In this document: in pieces, positions 1 through 14,300 of the stretch
Numbering within the stretch: the first letter of the stretch is position 1
Layout: each line of letters starts with the position of its first letter
Position numbers and translations under genes: made by a program
Notes under the pieces: model-generated
Seen by the model: only the letters and a program-made list of their open reading frames with translations
Told to the model about the DNA's origin: nothing
Databases searched by the model: none
NCBI GenBank assembly: GCA_000727475.1
Contig: KL647321.1
Location: 186,001 to 250,000, forward strand
DNA length: 64,000 nucleotides
From: Sarcocystis neurona
Taxonomy: Eukaryota; Apicomplexa; Conoidasida; Eucoccidiorida; Sarcocystidae
Reading direction: 5' to 3'

Positions 1-467
1 AATCAATGCTACAGAGACTGTTGAGCAGTGCGATGGAAAGGTTGCTTAAGTGGCGTGTCTGCATATTGACGTTCTGAATACAGCTGTGTGTAGGACAACG
101 AGGACTCCGGCGGTCTTTGATAAGCTCTCCGTAGTGACTCGCTATAAGTCCGACTTGACGTAGCAAACCATAATATGCGCGCTGCTTTGGTGTGTGGCTT
201 ACCGTGAGAAGTTAATATGAGAAGGTATTCTTGTGGATTATGTGTTTATTGTAGATGCTAGATGATCCTGAATAGCTCTGTGTTCCTGCGTACTGACGCC
301 GACATTTTAGTCGATAGTATTGTGGTATTCCCGTATAGGACCGTAGAACGGTCACGAAGATAAGATGAATAAAGCTGCCTTCCTGCAGCCCTGCAGTACC
401 TGCTCTGAAAATTTGTTTGGATACACTAGACGCTTGTACAACGCGTATGCGTGTAGGAACGTACATG

Positions 468-498
<31 letters not shown>

Positions 499-3400
499 AC
501 GTGTCTCCTTCTCGTGCAGATGCGGTGTATCAATATTCCGCATAGTATTTTGTTGTCTCAAAAATGTTGTGCTCTTCGTCGTCTCAGGCAACGATTTTAC
601 AGCAGAAGATTTAGCGCACGCGGTGGGGCCGTGGCTCAAGGTACAGAAAACGCCTCAGCAATGAAAAAACAGCTGCTTCTTTGGGGCTGGCTCCATTATG
701 TACTTTCTGTGCACATTTGAATGTAACATGGTGATAAACTCACCATTTACCAACATGCCACTTTGTCGTATAACAAATATTTTTCCGCCTCGGTCATCCA
801 CCCCAGAAGTACGCACTGCCAGGTGGATGGAAATCCGGTGCCGGATTCCTTCTAGAAGACGACACTTCCGGAACCGCTTTTAAAGGGTAATTGTTGTACC
901 AATTTTCATGCCTATGTCATGCAGTTTCGTTTACACGGCAAAGAAGTCAAGCTTTTCTACGTTTCGCAGTGCATACGGGGGAGATTTATTTTGCTCGGTA
1001 GTGCGACCAAGCGTGCGTCCCCCCTTCCAGTATGAAAATCTATACACGTGTATGGTAATAGTTTCACTGACGCATTGTGCTTTGCACATACATAGGTGTG
1101 TCGTGCACGTGCGTGTGGGAAAACGGATGACGTGTACAAATTACACACGTGTGGGCACATTGGCCTTTTCGTCCCTCCTATGTGTAAAAAGGAGGACATG
1201 ATTTTTCTCTCGCAGCAGAAGTGGACGGTAACGCGTGCGCATCTTACACAGGAACGTTCCACTGGTGCCGTGTAGGTGAAGAAGCCACGCAGAGCCACGC
1301 GTGAGGCAGCTACTCGTCTGCCGACCACTTGCCTAAAACAGAGACTCCTGAGGGAAAACAGCGCCAGTGGGCTCTAGCAGCGCGCATCAGCGTGTACGCG
1401 TGCTGCTCAAGTGTAAACGGTCTCGAAGCTGTTATGCGCGTGTGCGTGTATATATATATATATCCTCCTATCGACGTCTCTGGTGCACCTACTGCAGTTC
1501 CTCACGTTTCAAAACAGTGTAGGGAAAAAAACATCGAAACACGGGCTAGAAACAGCCGTCATAAGACCTTTCCACTACAAAACTTCGACATGCTCGCGTT
1601 GATGCTGCGGACCCTATCACAGTAACCGGCGCAGCATCGCTGCCCTGCAAAATCCGTGCACGATGTCGTGTCATGCTCATGTCGACTTTTTGGAAGCTGT
1701 CATGACGTGAGACATTCCGCTGCAGTAATGGGCGGTGCGTGCCAACGGAACAGGAATACGTCAGAAGGGGCGCGGAGACAGACGAAAGATCATCTCCTTC
1801 CCACACACAATCTCAAATCGCTGCACTTGCTTCGCTTCTGCAGCTTTTGCAGTCATTCCTTTAGCGGACATTACAAATATCCTTTTGCATTCCATCCACT
1901 GTGCAATTAGACGGGTGAACACGACGAGCTGTATCTTCTAGCAAATGCCGCTGAGTGCAACGGCTGCCAGCGAAACGCAACTAGCAGCAGAGAAAGTACA
2001 CCTCCAACGGTCATCTGAAACTGGTACAATGGCAAGTCTCTATGGAAAAATGATTCTGAAGGCTTGCAAGCAGCGACGACCACACCTGTGTGCGCCTCTC
2101 CCTGTTCATTCTCTCGTAAATAGCCACAGCCAAACGTGCGTGCAGAAGGCAATATCCATTGTCTTCTGCGGAGCAGCCAGAATGCTTTCTGCAATCCTTG
2201 AAATATTTTCTTGGATCCTCGCGTTGAGGATACCCAGCGAGGGGTGGAGCTGTCTGCACGCAACGCGAGTGTAGTGGGATCACTTATCAGCACACGGTGG
2301 ACAGGCGTCGTGAACGGCAATGTTGAATACCATCGTAAACAGGGCAGATTTCAGCTTGTGTTGAGTCTCTGAAGGTGATTTACAAGCTGGTGCGCCCTTG
2401 CACGTAAAGCGAAACACTGTCGGCATACAGCAGTGCTACACTTAGAAACCACGTTTCCCTACAACTAAGCTGCAATGTGGGCCGGCCGCCTCGAACGCCT
2501 TTGTCAGCGTTCAACTCAATTACTGCCTCACCGGCTTCGAATAGCGGAGCTCGTCGTACAAAGGTTATATCTCCAAAGCGGTGTGAGCCGTGGCAGGCTG
2601 CTTCACCAGAAGCACGTACTCGTATGAGTCTACGGCGTCGGTGACAATATAGACATCGGCACAGGTAGGTACAGACGGGGACACCGAACAACGAACATTG
2701 TCCGCATAATGTTGTTATCTCACCATGTGGAGACCTAGATGAATATCAACTTCCCACGCGGCATATTAGGAAACAATTTGTCGGACGTCAGGTAGCAAGT
2801 ACAGCAACAGCTACTCAGGAGCACGGTCTCCTGCGGATCACGAAAAAGGCGATGACACGCCGTGCACGGTTTTAGCTGATGAGGCCGGTTGCCACAAATC
2901 ACTAGTACACATGGCTTGACGTGTCAGCAACCTCGGGTGTAGGATATTTTTAGTGGCACGCAAGGCACAACTACCCTCACGTGATGAGGTGAATATCGAG
3001 ATAGACGCGTGAACGATTCATTTCATATCAGTTCTTACAGCACTAAGCGTGCTACAGGTAGTCTTTCCCTCCCTGTTTTTGTATTTTTTCCTCAGCTGAG
3101 GACTGCAGGAGGAGAGAGTATTCGTGTGCCGGTCAGCGCGTTGATCAGCTGAAGACTGCACGAGGACTAAATACTTGTGTGCCAACCAGCGCGTTCGAGG
3201 AAGCCTCACGGTTCTTGCCGAAAAGTGGGAGAATCAGACGTGTACATTGTCTCCTACATGAAATCTCCTAGTGTGGACGCTAGTGCACAATTAGGAGCCA
3301 CAGTAACGCACAATGGAGGGCCTACGCTTTCCTCGCAGTCCCAGCTGAGTGCTGGTGCTGGCACGCTGAAGTAATATCCACGTTTGTGAGATTAGCCTGA

Positions 3401-5140
3401 TGGAAGATTTCAATTCTTTGTAGTTCTTCTTGCAAGTGCCTGAGGAATGCATGTTGCATGCAGCAACCTCCGTGTTTTGGATCACACGAAGCCCCGTGTG
3501 GCTGGGTCGCGGTTCACAACCGTGGCTCAATATTCTTGTCCAACGTTCTAGTTTACATTGTAGTGAGGCTGCTACTGAATACCGCTGGCACTAAGAGGTA
3601 ATTAGTGAATCACGTTCATAAAAATGGAGTGTGCCGTTGCTCGCATTTGTTTAATCAACGTCGCTAGTGATAATTTTACTGAATGCAGCACACGTTCCTG
3701 TACGTCTCTGTACTCGCTCTTGTGCTCGATGAGCAGTTGAGTGGGTAGGTGGTGGAAGTTGAGACGTGAAGAGTGGCAAGCGCATCACCTTTAATGCAAG
3801 AGCGTTTCTCTCATAAGAATATTCCATCCTGTGACATCCTTGCTTTCACGTATATTTGACGTTCTTCTTTTCGCCTTTGTCACTTCCACGTGCAGCAGCC
3901 AGCAGAATTCCGTAGGGGCGCGCGCGACAAGCGGACTCCTTGCCTCTTCTGAGCCGACCACCTACGCTTTCAAGCCAACACGGCGTTCACCGCCGAAACA
4001 ATGTTTACGTGGACCACACTATTTCAGCGCCTCCATTGAGTATGCCTTGGCTTTATATTCTGGCCCAGCCGTATCAGTACGTCAATTCAGTGGTGGTCAG
4101 TTCGCTCTGAGAAGAGACGGCATTGTTATTTGGCCAAGGAGAAAAGAAGGCGACGACGGCCAGTTGGCGCATCACAGAACCATCCGTGTCACTGGCAACA
4201 TGGCCGCGCACGACGAGTGCAAGTGATTATATGTATCCACAACTTTTCAAAGTTTTATCGAACTGTTGTAGTTGATCTGTTCTAAGTGACACAGAATATA
4301 GACTTTTCTCCGCATAGTCGACGTTTCCAGTAGAACCATGCAGGAGATTCCATTTTCTTCAGGTATTCTGTACTGAAAGATGTAGTTCTAAGCATGTGAG
4401 CTTGTACTTCGCGAATGTGGCAGTGTTTCCTGTTACGCTTCCGCGGGCAGTTGGCGGATCCTTGCATGGTTGCCACATGCGACTCGAACAGGTTCTCCTG
4501 AGGTCGTAGTCCCTGCAAGATGACTGGCTTTTCCCCGGTACAAACAACACACTTTGATGTCACCAACGCTTATGCCCCATGAGCATCACCAGTACGTCAA
4601 GCTCTCGCCGTAAGCTACGTAATCTTTCAAACAAATAATTATGCACTGTGAAGGGATGACTTTCCTTGGGATTGAAAGACCAGTTTTTCTTCTGCCGTGT
4701 TCTCAGAATATAAGTGATATGTGTACTTTTGCAGTTCCCGGGGCATGTTCACGTGCTCAGCTACGGATTTCCTACATCATTCGACCGTACGACTTCAATA
4801 ATGCAGAGCAGGAGGGGGGACGTGACTCCATCCCAACCTCTAAAGAAAGCTTTGACTGGAGGCTAGAGGCGCATCTAGTCACGCGCGCTTGCTGTCTGTC
4901 TGTTTTTAAGAGGGAATATTTCCTTCTTCGGCATCTTTTCTCTTCCCTGCTACCCGTCTCCTTCAGCGATGTCACAATCGTTTCTCGCATCCTGCGTTGA
5001 CGTCACGGTTTCATTCCGACAGTCGTGCCGCTACCCGTTTCCCTCTTCTCGACAACTCAGACAATGGATTTCTTTGAACACAGCACACAGAAAGAATTAC
5101 AGAGGACCTTTTCCATTGTCTAGTATAGCTCCGTGCAACC
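1..5140. other. Upstream flank with no supported gene
   Basis: About 5.1 kb before the first clear start codon. It contains only short overlapping ORFs in all frames, without family resemblance or a consistent exon chain. An (AT)n tract lies near 470-494 and a shorter one near 1449-1463. It is less repeat-dense than the rest of the window. An open frame at 3831-4226 begins with a hydrophobic stretch but has no ATG start, so it is not called. The segment probably contains the promoter and 5' leader of the gene that starts at 5141, but no promoter element can be pinned down. Confidence 0.5.
470..494. repeat. (AT)n microsatellite
   Basis: Uninterrupted alternating AT tract. It is the first of dozens of similar tracts in the window, nearly all in introns or intergenic DNA. 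Confidence 0.95.
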
Positions 5141-7240
5141 ATGAGCATTTTCCAGAACAAGGTTGCTTCGACTTTAGAATCGCAGATTCTCTCGTGTCAG
5201 GAGCACCTGCAGCCCGAAACTCTCGACACGAAGAATTCGTCTCCTGTCATATCTGCTTCGCCGACATCCTTCTCTGTGTTCTTGAGCGTACAGTCACTCG
5301 AAAGGTCGTCTGCTGCAAAGCGCGTTGAGGAGATTGAGGAGACCCACGGCAGAGCGGAAGCATCTCTGGAAGAGCAACAGTCACAGCTTGCTTTCGGTTG
5401 CCCTGCTGATGACTCGCTACCAACGGAGCAGCAGCACCAGCAGCACACTGCAACTCTCGCATCGACTGCAGATCAGTCGCAGCCAGGCGGCACACCATGT
5501 GACTCAGATTCAAAATCCTCGCAGGTGGTGGCCGCTGGATCTATGGAACCAGTCAATGAGGGAGGGGACTGGAAAGGTGCACGTGCCACAGATTCCTCTG
5601 TCAGTGCGGAAGATGCGGAGGACATTCCACTGGACGGAAACCGGGGATTTGAGCTTGCCGAGAAGGCGGTGGCGCCTGAATTTACCCGTGCTCCATCATC
5701 CGAAAAGATTCGTAGCGAGAGGGGACGTGCTACAACTGCAGCAGGAGAAAAAGGGAAAGTGGGTTTCAGGTGGCGTCGGCGGCAAGGAGGGAAGCAGCAG
5801 GAAGACTGCGGGGACAAGAGTAGTGGCGCTGATAAAAGAGAAGTGAAGCTTGCTAGTCCCAAGTCTTCCAGTAAGGATTACTCACCCGAGGGTGCGTTCC
5901 TCAACGCACTGGCTAGGTGGAAGCTTATGTTTCTGCCAATGAAAGATTGGGAGGATGAACGAAAGGCGCGGTGGACAGTGGTGAGTCGGTTGCTGGGACA
6001 GCTTACAGGCGCACTTGCAGCAGTTTCTGCTGACAGCAACGTTAGCACAGCATGTATGCTCAGACTGTTACAAACACGTACCAAGGCCACATTTGATTAC
6101 ACACGGTCGATGCAACAAAGTTGCATTCTCATTTCTCGACGCTACCGGCGATCATCAGAAGCCGGCAACAGCGATTTCCACAGTAGTTCGAGGAGCGCTT
6201 CTACAAGTCGAGTTGGGGGGCCTTCCGCAATCCGCGCGAGTGAAACAGGGATGCACGTGTTTCGTCATGGCACGGATTTCGATTCATCCTGCTGCTCAGG
6301 CATTCTGTTCACATCTCCTGCTGAGGACTGCAGCGCCGCGTTGGTTGTCGGCCCTGAGCTCCCCTCGTGCACACGTACTTTGAACGATAGTGCCCGGCAT
6401 GAACTAGTCGCGTCCTCTTCGTCGGTCACTGTCCGTGATGCATCGTATGTTGGAACGCGAAATGCAGGAAACTCTCAGCACCCAAGTAGGGTGATGGAGT
6501 CCCTCACGAGTAAAGACGGACAAAAGAGAAGTGATGCAGTGTTTCGCACTTTGTCTGCCTCTAGAAGTCAGACTCAGAATGACGCTGACTCCCTCAGTAC
6601 CGGTAACAGAGGTGGCAACAGAGAACGCGATGCCAACACGAGAAGCAGCGGCGCCAACAGTAGCAGTGCGGCCCGTGAAGAACGGAAAAAGCCGATGGGA
6701 CGAAGGAGAGCTGCAAGTGCGAAAGTTAATTCGCCAAGGGCCGAAAGCCGCCTAGCAACACAAGCAGCTGTGCAGCGGGAAGACACAGGTGGAGGTGACA
6801 AAGCCCTCGGCTTTGAGATGAATGGCGAATACGTACGTGGCGACAGTCGCTTATCACGTACTTTACGCAGTAACGATGGTGAACCTTCCAAGGACAGGGA
6901 GCAGTGTCTGCAAGGAGACGTCGGAGTCTACTCAGGAGCACTCCGCAGAAGCACTACAAATAGAAGCAGGAAAGCACTTAAAGAGAAAAAAGGGACGTGG
7001 CGGTTCGGGAAACCAAAATCCGTTCCGGACTCTGCGACTCTCACACCGGGAACCGCACTTTTTTCTCGTTTTTCTATACGGCCGTGGGTGTTGCTGCTGT
7101 TAAAAATGACACAGCGTAGCTCGCTACATCTGGAGGCTTTAGAGTTGTCAGAAGAAAGCTGCCTTCTGCAGGAAACTCTTCGGGTGCTTCGCTCGGACTA
7201 CGAACGCGCTGCCAACGCGCAGCTCAACGCCGTCAGGAAG
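5141..7240 (+). CDS. First exon of gene 1 (700 codons)
   Basis: Open from ATG to a donor (AGGAAG|gtaaga), ending in phase 0. Residues about 1-235 are low-complexity, rich in Ser, Glu and Gln. Residues about 245-330 are a more complex segment (LARWKLMFLPMKDWEDERKA and the following helix). A long Ser/Arg/Asn-rich linker follows. The last 60 residues are helical (LEALELSEESCLLQETLRVL) and run into the coiled-coil-like exons downstream. The paired helical segments around a disordered linker are the reason for suggesting a BAR/F-BAR-type region with an insertion. That is tentative; a generic coiled-coil protein fits equally well. Confidence 0.75.
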
Positions 7241-8289
7241 GTAAGAATTGTTGTAGTTTGCATCGCTGGTGATGGCCTTGCAGATATCGAACGCAAGACG
7301 AGTTGATTTGCTGGGTTTTCTCCGACGACAGGGATGTATCAGACTAAGGTACACGGTCCTTAGCCGAATTTTTCGTGTTGACTCGGCTTTTCAGAGATTG
7401 ATGCTGAATACAATTTAGACACTGGAAATTCGTTTATTACTGAACTTGTAAAGAGACTACCACGCAAGTGCGTTTTTTGAATAGTCTCAATCTTGGGGCG
7501 TGTCCACTAAACAGTACTGAAAAGTTCGTGAGACGAAGAGAGAGAAGCTGACTTTTATTTTGGCGTGCCTAACTGGTATGTGCAGCCGCAACACGTCATT
7601 TCCGTCGCCGCCGTAATGCAGGTGCCTGTCACCGTTGTTTGGCTGCTGGGTTGTGGACGTCGCTAACGAAAAACCTGTGCTGTTTGGGTTCTCTGTTCTA
7701 AGCTTAGATCTTCGCGTGTGTTATGTTGCGACGTGTTGAAGGAGGACACCAGCGAAAAACAAAGCAATGCGACTTCGATTACACATGTATAGTACTGCAG
7801 AGACACAGATGCATATACTATTACGTGAAGCTGTCTGTTTGTGTGAACCCCGTGTGACAACGTATATATTACACGTGCACGTCTATATATATATATATAT
7901 TTGTGCATGCCCGTACGCGTGTGGTTTGGCGTTATTCGAGAGCTTTGTTTTGTACGTCTGCGCTCAAAGCCCAGTCTACGGGAGTAGAACGGAGACCAGT
8001 GCCAATAATTTGATACTTTTTCCAGCGTGCCTACCGAGCACGCCTTCTTCTTGTAGGGGGATGCCAGTGTAAAAGTGTGTCCGCGTCACGATATATAGAA
8101 ATGTCGTGTCTATTTGTTCAGCTGTGTTTTCGACATGTCGTCATATAGTTGTGTCTGCGGGGTGCGTGTTTTACAGCGTTTTGAGCTGCCGAGAAAAGAC
8201 GCCTGTATTTATGTATGTATATGCATGTTGTGTAAGTGTCTATGTGTGTGTGTGTGTATATATGCATGTTGTGTAAGTGTCTATGTCTG

Positions 8290-8321
<32 letters not shown>

Positions 8322-11300
8322 GCATTTTGTGTAAGTGCCTATGTGTTGTGTGTGTGTGTGTGTGTGTTGATTCTCGGTCATGGATGAAGCGAGCGCTGGA
8401 TGCAGGCACTGCGCACCAGTCGTGCTGTACGGCTTGGAAGGCGTACGAACAGGCATTCGAAGATAGTGCTAGAGTACGTATTTTATCTGAAAGGATAAGG
8501 AGCGCCACAGGGTCTATATTTACGCGTTGATGTGGATGGATGTGCGCTGGTGCTGTATGCGGAGTACCTGGAGGACCAGCATATACCTGTACACTATGTA
8601 ATATATGGATCTTTGCAAAATTGTGCGACTTGTGTAGGCATGTGCAGGTTGTCGGGTCTCTGAGCGTTTACGTTTGTGTACCTGGTCACCGGATGGAAGT
8701 GTATACAGTCAACGCAGAGGACATGGGATAGGCAAAGTACATCCCCGTCCCTTCTGCACTTGTGGACAATTTTCCTGAAAGATCTTTTGCGCTAGCTCTG
8801 TTCGTTGCAGACTAGCTTTGTTGCAGACTTCCTGTAAAACGCAGAGTCGAGTCAAAGCGGAAAAGGTTGCACAAGTGATACCGTTTAGGGCTCACCTGCG
8901 TCTAGCGTTGTAAGCCGACGATATGAAAGAACATGACTGAAAGCTGGAATTCCAAATAGCGAGGTCTGTGATATGTGTCGTCTGTGACGAAATGCCAGTT
9001 CACACACGCAGGCTTACACGTATGTAGAATGAAAGCGGAAGGTGTGTGTGAAAATCTTTTTCTAGACAACCGTGGTGTAGGAAGTGTCTGACGGTGTCTG
9101 CCGGGGTAGTTCTTGCCGGACGAAGGGACTCAGGGACTGCGGTAGAAGGTAGAAATGGACCAGTTCATGCTCGGCATACCCAAAGAAGCTTATGCGTATC
9201 AGGTTACTAATACGTAATGTATACGTCTACACACACCTGCACATATATATATATATATATACGTAGGTATGAGCGATGGTGCCGTGTGTAAGTCTTCGCT
9301 GCAGGTGGCAATTAATACTTGCGGAATGAGTCTCCAGCTGCCTTCGCAGCATATGCATCAATCGGCGGGTCGAGCTTCGAGTATGCTCGGGTTGACCACC
9401 GGCGGCAGCGCTGTTGGAAACCCCTCTTCTTGCACCTGGCAATTCGAAAGGAAATACGTCATCGCGGTAAGACTCTCTTCTCTTTTCCGTGCGCTTGACA
9501 CGACGTATACCAGTCGACGCAGCAGACTCACTGTTCGGCGAACTGCGTCCTTGGATCCATTCGACTGTTATGGGTTTGTTCAGCGTAATGTGCTGACTAG
9601 CAGAAAGAACTTTTTTCTCCGTTGAGCGTGCTAGTGCCTTTCATTAAAACATACGTAGCATAGTTTACAGGCGTGCCACTCTTCTTTCCCCCTCTCCCCA
9701 TATTCACACGATACCTGGCGTACTGCTGAAAGTGTACTCTGTGGCCCTTTTTCCCGCTGGCTCCCCCTGTTGACCTTCCTCAGTACACGTCCTGCATCCT
9801 TTGTGTACGAAATTTTCGGATGCTGGACTGTCTTGTCCGGATGGCCTCTCGTTTGCAAGCGCAGACAGGAATGTGACGCGGGAATTTTGTGTTTCACCTC
9901 CGCCTCCATACTCCTCTCAGTGTACCCCATATGTTATGCGCGCTCTTCTTAAGCTTTCTTTCGCGGTGCAGGTCCTGCGTGTGTCTCTTTGTATACTAGG
10001 TGGCGACAGTCGCTTGAAGTACAGTTGCACAGTTTGACTGGACTAAGTCTCGTAGTATGTTTAAATATAAGTGTGGAGCACACAAGCGCACAAAGACATA
10101 TATATATATACATATATATATATCTATATATGTGTATATGTGTACATGTATGTGTTTGTACGTATGCATGTATGTAGACGTCTCCATGTAAATATAAGTG
10201 TGAAGCACAAAAAAGCACAAAGACTTATATATATATGTATATATATTTGTATGTACATGTATGTGTTTGTATGTATGTATGTATGCATGTATGTATGCAT
10301 GTATGTATGTATGTAGACGTATCCATTTGAATATACGTGTGAAGCACACAAACGCACAAAGACATATAAATGTATATATTTGTGTGTGTATATGTGTATG
10401 TGTTTGGTTGTATGTGTGCATGTGTGGAGGCGTATCCCATAGATTGTGTACCTCTCACATGGAGATGCCCAGCTTATCCGTATGCATGTTTGCGAAAATA
10501 GGCGTGGTGTTCTTCGTCTACCCACCTTTGTTGCAGGCGAAGAAAGCACAGGAGCAAGAGCTTGAACATGTGCGAGAGGTCCTGCGTGCTGTCATCGCGC
10601 TTGAGGACTTGGAGAGTAAGAACAGAAGCATTAAACCATCTTGTCTTTTCTGAATGCTCTTCTTATCTTACTTTCCTAGTTTGATGAAGTTCGTAGTAGA
10701 GCTCTTTCTGTCAACTGCAGTTCCTTCATGCAGCTGTCTGTAGATATGTCCTGTCTCAAGATCTCGCCGATAGAGGAGGTAAAATTGGCGCCGGATGCGT
10801 GGAAAAGAAAAATTGTTCTAGGGAGCGCACTGCAGAGGAAGGGGGCTCGAACAGCCCGAGACGAGTCAAATAGCAGCATTTCGACGATACGGTCATTTTG
10901 CACGAATGTTCCTTCCAACGTTGTATTCGTTACCCCGAGAAATTTGGAGTTCTCCGTCAGTCTGCTCGGCTTTTTAATGTCAGTTCGCGTATGTCTCTCT
11001 CTTTCCAGGCACTGCACTGCACTTTGTTTGAGGGTTGGGCGCACGAGTCGTCTCTGTAGGCTTGAGAGGTGTAGTACTGCTTTTAAACGTAACGCCATTG
11101 GATAATGCAGCCGCGACTGAGCAAATTGCACGTTTGTGTGTTAGGCGATACCTGCGTCGACGAACTGTGGCGCATGTCTGGCTCTTCTCCCTCTTCCATG
11201 TTGCGCCGTCTTCGCACCTTTTTCCTAAGCAGGAAGGCGTTTGCGAAGAAGAGGTGCGGCTACGGTCGGTGTTTGTCCACCGGAGTGGTGCACGGCACAA

Positions 11301-14300
11301 ACAGAGCTGTACACGCCGGCTGTTTCTAAGCGTCCTCTCAGAAGAGACAAAGAGCCCCCTGCCTGTCTGATACAACTCGTACTCGTCAGGCTTGACTTGG
11401 AGGAGTCTTGTTCCTCGAAACCGAGCTCTATTTATCCCGCGTGGGACCATGTCGCTTAAGCTACTTGGCTATACTTTCTGCTGCACTTGGGGGGAACGTG
11501 TCAGCCTCTTCTTCCACCTGTGGTGAAGAACAAGTGACACACCGGCGCGTTAGAATATTTGGCGGGACCCCGTATATATACAGCACACCTCGTGCAAACC
11601 AAGTTTCTCCTATTACGCTACAGCGCCACGCCCGCTAGATGCGGTGCAACCGCTGCCCTCGTTGCCCAGGGGCGATGTATCGACGGAAAAGCTGCTGTGT
11701 GTTGTCTCACTACCCTTGGTACGCGTGCAGAAGCAGGTACTCCAGAATGTAACCCCGCTTCTCCGCTCGCACATTAGCGCACCTTCCTGTGTATATGTAC
11801 TCACATGAATTGTGCGGGACCCATGTCTGGCGAAAATGCGTACGTACACATCTAATTGTTTAGATTTATGTACAGAAAGAGCGTACTGATTCGCATCGCT
11901 GTGTAAGTACAGGCCCCTGGAGAAAAATGAGTCTCCTCGCAGGCTAGGTGCGTACGCACACGTAGCGTGTAGTCTCGAAGTCGTGCTGCCGTGAAGGACT
12001 TCGACAGCAACAACTTTCGATTGCGGGGAACTGTTCGGCTTTTTTTTCCTTCCATGTTGCGCGTATGTTTTTGCTGCCCGTGTCTCGTCTTCTGTTCAAC
12101 TGCTGTTCAGGGTGGAGATACTACACCCTACGCGAGCATATGATGAGATTTTTTTCAAAGGTCAGGCAGTGCCTCACCACCATCTGTTCGGCCGTGGATT
12201 TTTACCTCTTCGACGTCTTGGGTAGGCGTTATAGACTTTCTTGACTTTTTTCTTGTGTCGGTCCGCCTCTTTGCAAAGAAAGGCGTGCAGCTCCTGTCGT
12301 ATCATACCATCCAGCAGTTCGTAGTTCACCCAAAGGGGCTGGAGTTGCTCCTGGCCTAGCTGTGCCACGTCAGGCTTCCTTTCACCTCTCGAGATATAAT
12401 TTTCCCTCCACCCGTGAGCGCCGTCCGGGACCTGCAGTGCTTTTGTACCGTCACATATACGTACGTCTGCCGTTGTGGGTGATCTTGCTGGTCTTCGCTT
12501 CTGCGTTACGCCTTCGGTGCTTGTTGCTGGTGATTGTGTGCTGCTGCCGCTACTGCCCTTGCGCGCTTGCGGCGCTGCTCTCTCACCCGCGGCCGCGCAA
12601 GCTGTCGTCGTTGCCGTTGTTTTGTGCGTGCGCTGCTTCAGTTCGTGCTGATGCTGCCGCTGCTGCCGGTCTGCTGAAGAAGTGTCCGCTTGCGTGGACG
12701 CGTGTGCTGCTGTATCTGCGTGTGCTGCTGTATCTGCGTCTGCTGCTGCAGAGGGCTCCACGACGCTGGCTAGGAGGGGAACGAGCAGCAGCGGTCTGAG
12801 ACTCGGTTCGCACTTCATGATTCAAGACTCTCTTTGTTCCGAGCCGTCGATGTTGACACTAATGCAGCAGCAGAGTCTAGGGCAGTGGTCGGGCACAGGG
12901 GAGCAACCGCAACAAGAGCAGCAGGAAGAAGAACAGCAGCAGCGTGGGCGTCAGCAGGCTTCTAGGACTTCTTGGTTGTGTGGAACAAACACAGGGACGG
13001 CGGGGCGTCGTTCGCCGTGGACGAAGCACCTGCGGCCTCAAGCACGTGGCCGTGATTCTTTGAGTTCCGCTGCCGGTGCTGCCTCTGCTGGTACCTCTGC
13101 GGCTCGCACTGCTGCTGCTGCCGCTTCTGCGACGCCTGTTCGTGCTCCAGCGGCGTTGTCTACAACCAGAGTAAGAAGCATCAGTGGAACACAAGAGGTG
13201 CTTTGCTGCGGAGCAGAAGCAGAGGGGGCCAGAGCCTCAGAGACAGCAGTGCGTGCGCGACAAGCAGGGAGGAGACCGCGACAGCTTCTTCAACATGCGC
13301 GGTCCGCCGGCTTTGATGGACGATATCGCGGTTTTTCGACGAGCACTGCCTCGCGGTTTTTGTCCAGGGCAGCGTCTTCGCCTGTGCTGGGAGACAGTAG
13401 GAGCAGTGCTGCTGCTTCCACTCTCGCGTCTGCGCTTCTTGCTGCCGGTGCGGCTTCACCTCCCCGCAGAAAGAAAACTGGCAGAGGTGGCAGCAGAAAC
13501 GGAACGTATAAGTCCGACTTCGCAGCAGAGACCACGAACACACAAGTCACAGGCAACCCTACAAGCAGCACTTCTGCGAGCAGCAACAGCAGCAGCAACG
13601 GTGCAACTGGCACCACCGGCAGCAGCGCAGCGGTGTTGGCAGATGACGGAGACCGGGAGGAGGCTCTGATGGCGGCGGCTCTTTCAAGCGCAGCAGCTGC
13701 CGATGAAGAGAGCAGCAGCGAAGGCACAGACGCCAGGGACGCAAACGAGTCGCCGGCCACACTGCTGCAACAAACCCGCTTTTCAATAGACAGAGCCAGC
13801 GCCCCCGCAGGAGCGCACTCCAGCAGTGAAGAGAGGGCAGCAGCAGACTGGGAGGACTCACGTCTGTCGGAAGCTGCTGGGGCAGCCGAAGAAAACGCAG
13901 GCAGCAGCAGCGCCGAGTCACAAAACGTGGAGGAAAGGACAGGGGAAGGACAGGGAGAAGAAGGTGACCCCGAGGAACCAGAGGAAGAGGAAGAGGCGGA
14001 CACAGACGAGTACAGTGAAGAGCTGCCTGCTCTGCAGTCCGTCCCTTCCTCCAACGCGGCCTTTTCTCCGACCGCCGCATACATCGACCTGTGGTGGCTT
14101 CTTAGAAGATGCGGTAAGAAAAGGGGCCCACTTACATACATATGTGTGCAAATGTGCGCGTAAACCTATGCGTGTATTCTGAAGGACCACTGTGAAACTG
14201 CATAAGATCTATATACACATATACACACATATACACATATGTGTAGATAAATAAATAGGTCGAGAGATGGATAGCTGAATCTTGGATGTGTAGCCTATGC

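Noticed and set aside
3831..4226. Possible secreted protein with hydrophobic N-terminus
   Set aside because: The open frame has no ATG at its hydrophobic start, no supported exon partner and no recognisable domain.
13290..14141. 283-codon minus ORF opposite the large gene 1 exon
   Set aside because: A triplet-driven shadow (Leu/Ser/Ala) of the plus exon 12752-14113; no start context or splice sites.
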